Shown: positions 7,831 through 14,051, counted from the first letter of the stretch. The stretch is DNA of 16,834 nt from Propionibacteriaceae bacterium (GCA_024636075.1 JAGXHS010000158.1:1-16834), one strand, 5' to 3'. Notes: a model not told the origin generated them from the letters alone. Numbers and translations: made by a program.

Positions 7831-8805
7831 TCACTCGACGATCTTGTCAGCCCTGCTGACGAGGTCCGCGGGAAGGGTGATGCCGATCCGCGCCGCAGCC
7901 TTCGGATTGATCGTCAGTTGCGGTTCCTTCTGGGTCTCCACCGCCATGGTGGCCGGATCAGCTCCTTCGAGGATCCTCACCAGCATCTCGCCGGTCTGGG
8001 TGCCCATCTTGGCGTAGTCGACGGCGACCGAGGCAATGACGCCACGAGTCACAGAATCGGAGTCAGCACTGATGACTGGTGTCTTGGTCTGCTCAGCGAC
8101 CTGGAGCAGCCCCTCCAGACCTGACACCACTGTGTTGTCAGTGGGCACGAAGAAAGCATCCACGTCGAGCGACCTGGTTGCCTGCTGGATCTCGGAGGAG
8201 TTCGTGACGGTGGCGGTCTTGATCTCCAGACCCCTCTTCTCGGCGGCTCCCTCGGCCAGCTCGACCTGGATCTCGCTGTTCTGCTCGGCGGAGCTGTAGA
8301 CGATGCCGACGGTCTTGGCGTTCGGAACGATCTCGGTGATCAGATCGAACTGTTCCTCGATCGGGTTGATGTCACTGGTTCCGGTGATGTTGCCACCCGG
8401 CTCTTCCCAGGAATCCACCAATTGGGAACTCACCGGGTCTGTCACCGCAGAGAAGACGATCGGCTTGTCCGTGACGGCCTGTGCCATGGCCTGTGCGGTG
8501 GGGGTGGCGATCGCCACCACCGCGTCCTTGGAGGCGAAAGAGTTGGCGATGTTCGTCAACGCAGACTGGTCGCCCTGGGGGTTCTGCACGTCGAGGTTGA
8601 TGTTCTTGCCATCCTCGTAGCCGGCATCGGCAAGCGCCTGCACGACGCCCTCGCGGACCGCATCCAGGGACGGATGCGAGACGATCTGCGCGATCCCTAT
8701 CTCGTACACCTTGTCGCTAGATGCGGCCCCACCCGAGGACCCGCATCCAGCCAGCAGCAGGCCGCCCGCGACCACAGCCGCCATCATCGCTCGTACGTTC
8801 TTCAT
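7831..8805 (-). CDS. ABC importer substrate-binding lipoprotein (PF04392-like, TrpX-like)
   Basis: A 324-residue lipoprotein. The signal peptide ends in the lipobox LAG-Cys21, followed by a Gly/Ser/Ala linker, so the mature protein should be attached to the outer face of the membrane. The body shows the periplasmic-binding type I pattern of the ABC_sub_bind family: YEIGIAQIVSHPSLD (34-48), then FSAVTDPVSSQLV, NITGTSD, KTVGIVYSSAEQNS and the region around FFVPTDNTVVSGL. This family includes TrpX, which binds tryptophan, but ligand identity is not safe from sequence. The start has GTAGGAG three bases upstream. It is the first gene of the five-gene minus-strand cluster and is preceded by a nested inverted repeat and the rplQ terminator. 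Confidence 0.94.
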   Translation of the reverse strand: MKNVRAMMAAVVAGGLLLAGCGSSGGAASSDKVYEIGIAQIVSHPSLDAVREGVVQALADAGYEDGKNINLDVQNPQGDQSALTNIANSFASKDAVVAIATPTAQAMAQAVTDKPIVFSAVTDPVSSQLVDSWEEPGGNITGTSDINPIEEQFDLITEIVPNAKTVGIVYSSAEQNSEIQVELAEGAAEKRGLEIKTATVTNSSEIQQATRSLDVDAFFVPTDNTVVSGLEGLLQVAEQTKTPVISADSDSVTRGVIASVAVDYAKMGTQTGEMLVRILEGADPATMAVETQKEPQLTINPKAAARIGITLPADLVSRADKIVE

Positions 8806-8859
8806 GAACTCCTACTTCCCCCACGCTGGGACGATCCATAACACCTTTGCGGAACGCTA

Positions 8860-8920
8860 GCGGTTCACGCGGACTGTTGCGACCCTGGCCACCGGCTGGG
8901 ACACCAGCCCGGTGAACCGC
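8860..8920 (-). promoter_or_regulatory. Nested inverted repeats upstream of the importer operon
   Basis: An outer perfect 9-base inverted repeat, GCGGTTCAC (8860-8868) and GTGAACCGC (8912-8920), encloses a second hairpin, ACCGGCTGG (8891-8899) with CCAGCCCGGT (8904-8913), which has one bulged base. As RNA on the minus strand this would fold as a closing helix with an inner hairpin and a 22-base unpaired arm, ending about 55 bases before the lipoprotein start. It could be a structured leader or a DNA operator. It matches no riboswitch consensus I know. The outer and inner arms share two bases. Confidence 0.45.
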
Positions 8921-8929
8921 CACGCACGA

Positions 8930-8963
8930 AAGCGCCCTCTCCCGTCAACGGGAGAGGGCGCTT
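8930..8963 (-). terminator. Hairpin terminator after rplQ
   Basis: A perfect 16-base inverted repeat, AAGCGCCCTCTCCCGT (8930-8945) and its complement (8948-8963), 53 bases beyond the rplQ stop. On the minus strand the stem ends in CTT followed by TCG, giving a short T-run. It should end the ribosomal protein-rpoA transcript and insulate the importer operon. Confidence 0.85.
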
Positions 8964-9015
8964 GATCTCGAAACCGGCCAGCGGTTCTTCGCCAGGGAAG
9001 GAGATCCTGTCCGGC

Positions 9016-9525
9016 CTACTTCTCGGCTGCGTCCTCAGTCTGCTCATCATCCGCTTCGACCAGACCCGCGGGTGCAGCCTCTTCGGCCTCCACCTCAACG
9101 GTTTCGGCGGTATTCACCGCGGCCTTCGGGACGGACTTCACCGGACGGTTCTTGCGGGACTGCTCCACCGATTCGGTGACGAGTTCCAGCACTGCCATCG
9201 GAGCATTGTCGCCCTTGCGCGGCCCAACCTTGGTGATCCGGGTGTATCCACCATCTCGGTCGGCCATCATCGGCGCGATGTCGGCGAACAAGACGTGAAC
9301 GACGCCCTTGTCCGGCAGCGTCGCCATCACCTGACGACGGTTGTGCAGGTCGCCGCGCTTGGCCTTGCTGATCAGCCTCTCGGCCAGCGGCCGAACCCGC
9401 TTGGCACGCGTTTCGGTGGTCGTGATCTGGCCGTGCTCGAACAGCTGGCTGGCCAGGTTGGCCAGAATGATCCGCTGGTGAGCCGGGCTGCCGCCGAGGC
9501 GGCGCCCCTTCGTTGGTGTGGGCAT
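9016..9525 (-). CDS. rplQ: 50S ribosomal protein L17
   Basis: A 169-residue protein whose first 115 residues are a standard L17 (MPTPTKGRRLGGSPAHQRII at the start; later RVRPLAERLISKAK and GGYTRI), a large-subunit protein lining the peptide exit region. Residues after about 120 form an acidic, Ala/Glu-rich tail typical of actinobacterial L17 and probably disordered. The start has GGAG seven bases upstream. It follows rpoA after a 49-base spacer and ends at a strong terminator, so it is the last gene of the cluster. In many actinobacteria truA comes next; here it does not. Confidence 0.98.
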   Translation of the reverse strand: MPTPTKGRRLGGSPAHQRIILANLASQLFEHGQITTTETRAKRVRPLAERLISKAKRGDLHNRRQVMATLPDKGVVHVLFADIAPMMADRDGGYTRITKVGPRKGDNAPMAVLELVTESVEQSRKNRPVKSVPKAAVNTAETVEVEAEEAAPAGLVEADDEQTEDAAEK

Positions 9526-9545
9526 GTTGATTCTCCAGAGTTACT

Positions 9546-9562
9546 GCCCGGTCACACCGGGC
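9546..9562 (-). other. Short hairpin between rpoA and rplQ
   Basis: GCCCGG (9546-9551) and CCGGGC (9557-9562) form a perfect 6-pair hairpin with loop TCACA. There is no T-run after it on the minus strand, so it is more likely an mRNA stability or pausing element than a terminator. Confidence 0.4.
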
Positions 9563-9574
9563 GCGATGTGCGGA

Positions 9575-10612
9575 TCAGTACTGTTCGGTCTCGGCGAAGG
9601 GGGCATCGCCCTCGTCGCCTTCGTCGTACACCTGATCGTCGTAACGATCAGCGGCCTGCAGCGGATCGAACCCGGGCGCCGAATCCTTCAGCGACAGGCC
9701 CAGCTCGACGAGCTTCTCCTTGACCTCGTCGATCGACTTGGAACCGAAGTTGCGGATGTCCAGCAGGTCCTGCTCACTGCGGGAGACGAGTTCACCCACG
9801 GTGTGGATGCCCTCGCGCTTCAGGCAGTTGTAGGAACGCACGGTGAGGTTCAGGTCCTCCACCGGCAGCGCCAGATCCTGCGACAGCTGCTCGTCCACTG
9901 GCGACGGACCGACCTCGACGCCTTCGGCGTCCAGGTTCAGCTCGCGAGCCAGACCGAACAGTTCCACCAGGGTGCGTCCTGCGGAAGCAACGGCGTCGCG
10001 CGGACGGATGGCCGACTTGGTCTCGACGTCGACGATCAAACGGTCGAAGTCGGTACGCTGCTCGACGCGGGTGGCCTCCACCTTGTAGGTGACCTTCAGG
10101 ACGGGTGAGTAGATCGAGTCAACCGGGATGCGACCGATCTCGGCGTCCGGGTTCTTGTTCAGGGCGCTGGACACGTAGCCACGGCCCCGCTCGATCACCA
10201 GCTCCATCTCGAGCTTCCCGGTGTCGTTCAGGGTGGCGATGTGCAGCTCAGGATTGTGCACCTCGACACCGGCAGGCGGGGCGATGTCGGCGGCAGTCAC
10301 AGCACCGGCACCGGCCTTGCGCAGGTACATCACCACGGGTGCGTCCTCCTCGGACGAGACCACGAGGCTCTTCAGGTTCAGAATGATCTCGGTGACATCC
10401 TCCACGACGCCCTCGATGGTCGAGAACTCGTGTTGGTTGCCCTCGATCTTGATGCTGGTCACGGCTGCACCCGGGATCGAGGACAGCAGGGTGCGACGCA
10501 GCGAGTTGCCGAGGGTGTATCCGAAGCCGGGCTCCAGGGGTTCGATCGCGAACCGGGACCGGTTGTCGTTGACGACTTCTTCCGACAAGGACGGACGCTG
10601 TGCAATGAGCAT
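9575..10612 (-). CDS. rpoA: DNA-directed RNA polymerase subunit alpha
   Basis: A 345-residue alpha subunit, the usual actinobacterial size. The N-terminal domain (1-230) carries the dimerisation and beta/beta-prime contacts, with the conserved PLEPGFGYTLGNSLRR (about 24-39). The C-terminal domain (about 250-310) holds the promoter UP-element and activator contacts, in LTVRSYNCLKREGIHTVGEL and the helix-hairpin-helix around NFGSKSIDEVKEKL. An acidic tail follows. The start is ATG at 10612 with AAGGAA six bases upstream; the frame extends to 10669 but the extra residues are not conserved and run back through the hairpin. A terminator-like hairpin lies 38 bases upstream of the start, so its level relative to rpsD may be set by attenuation. 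Confidence 0.98.
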   Translation of the reverse strand: MLIAQRPSLSEEVVNDNRSRFAIEPLEPGFGYTLGNSLRRTLLSSIPGAAVTSIKIEGNQHEFSTIEGVVEDVTEIILNLKSLVVSSEEDAPVVMYLRKAGAGAVTAADIAPPAGVEVHNPELHIATLNDTGKLEMELVIERGRGYVSSALNKNPDAEIGRIPVDSIYSPVLKVTYKVEATRVEQRTDFDRLIVDVETKSAIRPRDAVASAGRTLVELFGLARELNLDAEGVEVGPSPVDEQLSQDLALPVEDLNLTVRSYNCLKREGIHTVGELVSRSEQDLLDIRNFGSKSIDEVKEKLVELGLSLKDSAPGFDPLQAADRYDDQVYDEGDEGDAPFAETEQY

Positions 10613-10650
10613 GTTCTTCCTTCCCGCACCACCCGCTATTTGATGGCACG

Positions 10651-10679
10651 AAAACTGTTCCGGAACCATTCCGGAACAG
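10651..10679 (-). terminator. Terminator-like hairpin between rpsD and rpoA (possible attenuator)
   Basis: CTGTTCCGGAA (10655-10665) and TTCCGGAACAG (10669-10679) form a perfect 11-pair stem with a 3-base loop. On the minus strand, the direction of transcription from rpsD to rpoA, the stem is followed at once by TTTT (complement of 10651-10654). This is the layout of an intrinsic terminator, 38 bases before the rpoA start codon. No clear promoter is visible between it and rpoA, so partial read-through is implied. Confidence 0.75.
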
Positions 10680-10686
10680 GGCCCGA

Positions 10687-10748
10687 GGGGTGCTGTGAGG
10701 CACCGCCCCGGTCACTGTGTTGAGTTGTTCACCTGAGGGGATCTCAGG
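10687..10748 (-). other. Two further hairpins in the rpsD-rpoA spacer
   Basis: CCTGAG (10732-10737) pairs with CTCAGG (10743-10748) directly after the rpsD stop. GGGGTGC (10687-10693) pairs with GCACC-g-CC (10700-10707) with one bulge. Together with the terminator-like hairpin at 10651-10679 they make nearly all of this 142-base spacer foldable. Confidence 0.45.
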
Positions 10749-10754
10749 CGAGGA

Positions 10755-11360
10755 TCACTTGGAGTAGAGCTCGACGATCATCTGCTCGGTGACGTCGATG
10801 GTGATCTGCTCCCGAGTCGGCAGCTGGTGCACCAGGATGCGCATCCGATTGGGACGCACGTCCAGCCATGCCGGCACTTCGCGCTCACCGTGGGTCTCGC
10901 GGGCAACGACCAGCGGGTGCACGTTGAGTGACTTCTCCCGCACGTCGATGACGTCGTGCGGCGACACGCGGAAGGAGGGGATGTTGACCTTGTGGCCATT
11001 GACCTCGAAGTGTCCGTGCACCACCATCTGACGCGCCTGACGGCGGGTGTTGGCGAAGCCGGCACGGTAGATGACGTTGTCCAGACGCGATTCCAGGATC
11101 TGCAGCAGCAGGTCGCCGGTCTTGCCCTGGGTCTTGGAGGCTTCCACGTAGTAGCGACGGAACTGCTGCTCCATCACCCCGTAGGCGAAGCGAGCCTTCT
11201 GCTTCTCCTTCAGCTGCAGGGAGTATTCGGAATCCTTGGTACGTCCGCGACCGTGAACGCCGGGCGGGTATGGGCGGCGCTCGAAGGCCTGGTCATTGCC
11301 GACCAGATCAGTCCCGAGACGGCGGGACTTCTTGGTCATGGGTCCGGTGTAACGGGCCAT
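10755..11360 (-). CDS. rpsD: 30S ribosomal protein S4
   Basis: A 201-residue S4, a primary 16S rRNA binder that starts assembly of the small-subunit body. The N-terminal region (MARYTGPMTKKSRRLGTDL) has no cysteines, so this is the zinc-free form. The S4 RNA-binding domain lies around residues 92-150 (SRLDNVIYRAGFANTRRQAR), and YPPGVHG is conserved near residue 31. AAAGGA lies about nine bases before the start. In E. coli S4 is the translational repressor of the alpha operon, so it is a candidate regulator of the structured spacers at 10651-10748 and 12228-12490; that link is inference here. Confidence 0.98.
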   Translation of the reverse strand: MARYTGPMTKKSRRLGTDLVGNDQAFERRPYPPGVHGRGRTKDSEYSLQLKEKQKARFAYGVMEQQFRRYYVEASKTQGKTGDLLLQILESRLDNVIYRAGFANTRRQARQMVVHGHFEVNGHKVNIPSFRVSPHDVIDVREKSLNVHPLVVARETHGEREVPAWLDVRPNRMRILVHQLPTREQITIDVTEQMIVELYSK

Positions 11361-11392
11361 TTGTTATCAGTCCTTTCTTCTTCGTGCCCGGG

Positions 11393-11800
11393 TCAGTTAC
11401 GACGCGGCTTGGGCGGGCGGGTGCCGTTGTGGGCAACGGGGGTGACGTCGGAGATTGCCCCGACCTCGAGCCCGATCGCTGCCAACGAACGAATTGCGGT
11501 CTCACGGCCGGAGCCGGGACCTTTCACGAACACATCCACCCGCTTCATGCCGTGCTCCATGGCGCGACGCCCAGCGGCCTCGGCGGCCATCTGCGCAGCG
11601 AAGGGAGTTGACTTGCGGGAGCCCTTGAAACCGACGGTGCCGGCTGAGGCCCATGCGATGACCGCCCCGACGGGGTCGGTGATCGTAATGATCGTGTTGT
11701 TGAACGTGGACTTGATGTGGGCCTGGCCCACGACCACATTCTTCTTTTCCTTGCGGCGCACCTTTGTCTTTGGTGAGCCCTTGCGGCTTGCTGTAGCCAT
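11393..11800 (-). CDS. rpsK: 30S ribosomal protein S11
   Basis: A 135-residue S11, a platform protein of the small subunit near the mRNA exit. Conserved blocks are visible: HIKSTFNNTIITITD (28-42), GFKGSRKSTPFAAQ, VKGPGSGRETAIR and the C-terminal basic tail RPPKPRRN. AGGAG lies about eleven bases before the start. It sits between rpsM and rpsD with short spacers (52 and 32 bases), so it is co-transcribed with both. Confidence 0.98.
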   Translation of the reverse strand: MATASRKGSPKTKVRRKEKKNVVVGQAHIKSTFNNTIITITDPVGAVIAWASAGTVGFKGSRKSTPFAAQMAAEAAGRRAMEHGMKRVDVFVKGPGSGRETAIRSLAAIGLEVGAISDVTPVAHNGTRPPKPRRN

Positions 11801-11852
11801 AAGTTGTCAGATCTCCTGGTTTCGACGTGTGGGGTAGCTCACCCTCAAGGGG

Positions 11853-12227
11853 TCAGCGGGCCTTCTTCTTGCCGGCGACGGCCTTCTTCTTGCCCTTGCG
11901 GGTACGTGCGTTCGTCTTGGTGCGCTGCCCGCGAACCGGGAGTCCGCTGCGATGCCGGCGACCTTGGTAGGTACCGATCTCGATCTTGCGGCGGATGTCA
12001 GCTGCAACCTCGCGGCGCAGGTCACCTTCCACTTCGTAGTTGGACTCGATGTGATCACGGAGCGCAACCAACTGCTCGTCGGTCAGCTTGTGCACCCGAA
12101 CGTCGCCACTGATTCCAGTGGCTTCCAGGGTCTCGGCGGCGCGGGTCTTGCCGACGCCGAAAATGTAGGTCAGGGCGATCTCCAAGCGCTTCTCGCGCGG
12201 GAGATCGACACCAATGAGACGTGCCAT
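11853..12227 (-). CDS. rpsM: 30S ribosomal protein S13
   Basis: A 124-residue S13, a head protein contacting the P-site tRNA and the B1 bridges. It begins MARLIGVDLPREKRLEIALT; YQGRRHRSGLPVRGQRTKTN and the lysine-rich tail are typical. The start is ATG at 12227; the frame stays open upstream to 12437, but those residues are not S13-like. The ribosome site is modest (GAAAGG about 9-12 bases upstream). A 263-base non-coding spacer with several hairpins separates it from rpmJ, which is unusually long for this otherwise compact cluster. Confidence 0.98.
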   Translation of the reverse strand: MARLIGVDLPREKRLEIALTYIFGVGKTRAAETLEATGISGDVRVHKLTDEQLVALRDHIESNYEVEGDLRREVAADIRRKIEIGTYQGRRHRSGLPVRGQRTKTNARTRKGKKKAVAGKKKAR

Positions 12228-12490
12228 CAGGCGGTTACCTTTCGGTTTTCGGTCCTGGCCCACCCGTTGGGTGGTGCCGGTCGTGGACCGCGAAGGTGTG
12301 TGGCGTGAAGCGTCCCCACCACGAGTGGTCGGGCCCCGGCCTTCGTCCGGGGGTGGAACAGGCTGAACTGCTGCGGCCTGCTGTGCATTCACGTTGTGTA
12401 GTTGTCTGTGCAGGTGCCACCCGAGGGTGTCGACCACACCTGCCGTGGTCTGCGAGTCACCGCCTACCGGAGATCCGGCACGTCAGGGTG
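12228..12490 (-). promoter_or_regulatory. Structured spacer between rpmJ and rpsM
   Basis: This 263-base stretch has no convincing gene but several perfect short dyads: GCAGGTG/CACCTGC (12410-12416, 12437-12443) enclosing CACCC/GGGTG (12418-12422, 12425-12429); CCCCGG/CCGGGG (12334-12339, 12347-12352); ACCAC/GTGGT around 12318-12329; and CCACCC/GGGTGG (12260-12265, 12269-12274). None has a T-run on the minus strand. It is the position of the alpha-operon leader in E. coli (upstream of rpsM), so it could be a translational control region; a promoter within it cannot be excluded. Confidence 0.4.
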
Positions 12491-12604
12491 TCAGCCCTGG
12501 CGTTGCTTGTGGCGCGGGTTGTCGCAGATCACAATCACACGACCATGCCGGCGAATGACCTGGCACTTGTCGCAGATCTTCTTGACGCTCGGCTGAACCT
12601 TCAT
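12491..12604 (-). CDS. rpmJ: 50S ribosomal protein L36, zinc-binding form
   Basis: A 37-residue L36, beginning MKVQPSVKKICDKCQVIRRH. The zinc ligands Cys11, Cys14, Cys27 and His32 are all present, so this is the zinc-containing paralogue rather than the zinc-free form used under zinc limitation. The start ATG at 12604 has AAAGGTG upstream; the frame runs to 12697 but the added residues are not conserved. It follows infA after a 96-base spacer that holds a 7-base inverted repeat, CTGTGGG/CCCACAG (12659-12665, 12693-12699). Confidence 0.97.
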   Translation of the reverse strand: MKVQPSVKKICDKCQVIRRHGRVIVICDNPRHKQRQG

Positions 12605-12700
12605 TGCGAGCACCTTTCTGATCAGACAGCACATGGGCGCACGGTGACGCCTCAGGAACTGTGGGTGGATGTGTCTGCTGCGGGGCGGGAACCCCACAGG

Positions 12701-12922
12701 TCACTTGTGTCGATAGACGATCCGTCCGCGAGTCAGGTCGTAGGGAGAAAGTTCCACGACCACACGGTCCGAGGGCAGGATGCGGATGTAGTGCTGTCGC
12801 ATCTTCCCACTGATCGTTGCAAGCACCTTGTGGCCGTTGTTCAGCTCAACCCGGAACATCGCGTTGGGCAGGGATTCGACCACGGTGCCCTCGAGTTCGA
12901 GAGCCCCTTCTTTCTTCGCCAT
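12701..12922 (-). CDS. infA: Translation initiation factor IF-1
   Basis: A 73-residue IF-1, the small OB-fold factor that binds the 30S A site during initiation. The sequence is standard for the family: MAKKEGALELEGTVVESLPN at the start, RVELNNGHKVLA, and the C-terminal RVVVELSPYDLTRGRIVYR. It is the first gene of the infA-rpmJ-rpsM-rpsK-rpsD-rpoA-rplQ cluster, with a sigma-A-like promoter about 80-110 bases upstream and an untranslated leader of about 74 bases. Confidence 0.98.
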   Translation of the reverse strand: MAKKEGALELEGTVVESLPNAMFRVELNNGHKVLATISGKMRQHYIRILPSDRVVVELSPYDLTRGRIVYRHK

Positions 12923-12947
12923 CTACTCACAATCTGGTTGATTTACG

Positions 12948-12965
12948 CCCACTGTGAACACTGGG
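12948..12965. promoter_or_regulatory. Imperfect palindrome in the infA leader
   Basis: CCCACTGT-GA-ACACTGGG is an 18-base dyad with a single mismatched pair, lying between the predicted infA transcription start and its start codon. It could be an operator or a leader hairpin controlling the whole ribosomal cluster. Confidence 0.35.
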
Positions 12966-13002
12966 CACGAACGGCCGCCCGGACATGGGTGACCGACGCA
13001 TC

Positions 13003-13032
13003 ACTCTACGCGCAGGCGGCCAGTAGTCTCAA
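13003..13032 (-). promoter_or_regulatory. Sigma-A-like promoter for the infA-rplQ cluster
   Basis: On the minus strand, TTGAGA (complement of 13027-13032) is followed after 18 bases by TAGAGT (complement of 13003-13008), a good match to the vegetative consensus. The predicted start is near 12996, about 74 bases before infA. It lies just after the end of the DUF1707-like gene, from which read-through is also possible. Confidence 0.65.
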
Positions 13033-13077
13033 ATCGGCGTCGACCCGCCATCGTGGGCCTGATCGCGAGAGCTGAGT

Positions 13078-13449
13078 TCAGATGATGATGATGCCCAGAA
13101 TCAGAGCCACTATCAGCAGCGCAACGGCTGCACCGGCCATCACCCACAGGCTGAGCCCGAGCTGTTCCCGGTGTGGTGTCACCTCACCGGGGGCGGACGT
13201 GGACTCGGTGGCCACGATGCCGGGCTGTTGATAGGTCTGCTTCACCGGCAGACGCTCCGCGATCGGCGCCAACTGGCCATAGGTGTCAGCAGCGTAGACC
13301 CCGTCCAGCATCACCCGGTACTCATCCTGGGGCACGTCGCCTTCGGTGAAGGCGTCGTTCAGCCGCTGGGTGAAGTCTTCTCGCACCGTTTCGGTGACCG
13401 GCTTGTCCGGTTGGCTGCGGTAAGGCGACGACATCGGGAGATTGCTCAC
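13078..13449 (-). CDS. DUF1707-like protein with C-terminal membrane segment
   Basis: A 123-residue protein of unknown function. Residues about 14-68 resemble the DUF1707 (SHOCT-like) domain found at the N-terminus of many actinobacterial membrane proteins: VREDFTQRLNDAFTEGDVPQ followed by DEYRVMLDGVYAADTYGQLA and IAERLP. A Ser/Thr/Pro-rich linker leads to one hydrophobic helix (LSLWVMAGAAVALLIVALIL) that ends the protein, so it is tail-anchored with the domain in the cytoplasm. I prefer the GTG start at 13449 because a TATGGT -10 element ends exactly six bases upstream, as in leaderless genes; ATG at 13434 is the alternative and gives 118 residues. It is divergent from the ACT-domain gene. 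Confidence 0.8.
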   Translation of the reverse strand: MSNLPMSSPYRSQPDKPVTETVREDFTQRLNDAFTEGDVPQDEYRVMLDGVYAADTYGQLAPIAERLPVKQTYQQPGIVATESTSAPGEVTPHREQLGLSLWVMAGAAVALLIVALILGIIII

Positions 13450-13455
13450 ACCTCC

Positions 13456-13461
13456 ACCATA
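13456..13461 (-). promoter_or_regulatory. -10 element, leaderless start of the DUF1707-like gene
   Basis: TATGGT on the minus strand, separated by six bases (GGAGGT) from the GTG at 13449. This spacing puts the transcription start on or next to the G of the start codon. No good -35 is visible. Confidence 0.5.
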
Positions 13462-13490
13462 GGCGACTCCCCCACCCATCACCCCGACGG

Positions 13491-13496
13491 TAAGCT
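13491..13496 (+). promoter_or_regulatory. -10 element, leaderless start of the ACT-domain gene
   Basis: TAAGCT (TANNNT type) is separated by exactly six bases (GCGGAC) from the ATG at 13503, and there is no ribosome site in front of that ATG. This fits leaderless transcription. No clear -35 is visible. Confidence 0.55.
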
Positions 13497-13502
13497 GCGG
13501 AC

Positions 13503-14027
13503 ATGTCCAGTCTTGTTCTGACAGTCATTGGTGACGACCGCCCTGGATTGGTGTCCGCCGTATCCACCACGGTGGCCGATTTCGGTGGCAATTGGCTGGA
13601 CAGCCAAATGGCGCGGCTCGCGGGCCAGTTCGCCGGCATCGTGCTCGTCGACGTCCCCGCGAATCGCCGGGACGGGTTCGCCGAGGCGTTGACCGGGTTA
13701 CGTTCTGAGGGCCTCGCCATCTCCGTCACGCCGAGCGACGGCCCCGATCCCGAACTCACCGGCGCGCAGAAGTTGCGACTGCATCTGATCGGCAACGACC
13801 AACCCGGGATCGTCAGTCACGTCTCCGAGGTGCTTGCCGACAAGGGCGTGACGATCGAGAAGCTGCACACCACCACACTGAACGCCCCGATGGGCGGTGG
13901 AGTGCTGTTCGAGGCCGATCTCGCCATCATTGTTCCACCGGCGTTGGGCTCCGACGACGTGCGCGCGGCACTGGAAGAGATCGCCCACGAGTTGCTGGTC
14001 GACATCGAGCTCTCGGAGACGATCTGA
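13503..14027 (+). CDS. Double ACT-domain protein (GcvR-like)
   Basis: A 174-residue cytoplasmic protein made of two ACT domains, each with the typical opening strand-loop: LVLTVIGDDRPGLVSAVST (residues 4-22) and LRLHLIGNDQPGIVSHVSEV (91-110), both with the Asp-x-Pro-Gly ligand loop. ACT domains bind amino acids; tandem ACT proteins of this size include GcvR, the repressor partner of the glycine cleavage system in enterobacteria. There is no DNA-binding or catalytic domain. It is convergent with fhs, which makes a link to glycine/one-carbon metabolism plausible but not shown. No ribosome site precedes the ATG. Confidence 0.88.
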   Translation: MSSLVLTVIGDDRPGLVSAVSTTVADFGGNWLDSQMARLAGQFAGIVLVDVPANRRDGFAEALTGLRSEGLAISVTPSDGPDPELTGAQKLRLHLIGNDQPGIVSHVSEVLADKGVTIEKLHTTTLNAPMGGGVLFEADLAIIVPPALGSDDVRAALEEIAHELLVDIELSETI

Positions 14028-14051
14028 TCTGGCGTCACCACGGTGTGATGT

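Noticed and set aside
8806..8930. T-box riboswitch for the Trp-like importer
   Set aside because: No T-box sequence (the conserved tRNA-acceptor-binding bulge) is present and the space is too short.
12228..12437. Upstream extension of rpsM as a longer protein
   Set aside because: The extra 70 residues have no similarity to S13, and the conserved MARLIGVDLP start is at 12227.
10956..13075. Plus-strand open frames opposite ribosomal genes (10956-11837, 12221-13075)
   Set aside because: They are antisense to conserved ribosomal protein genes and have no recognisable domain.
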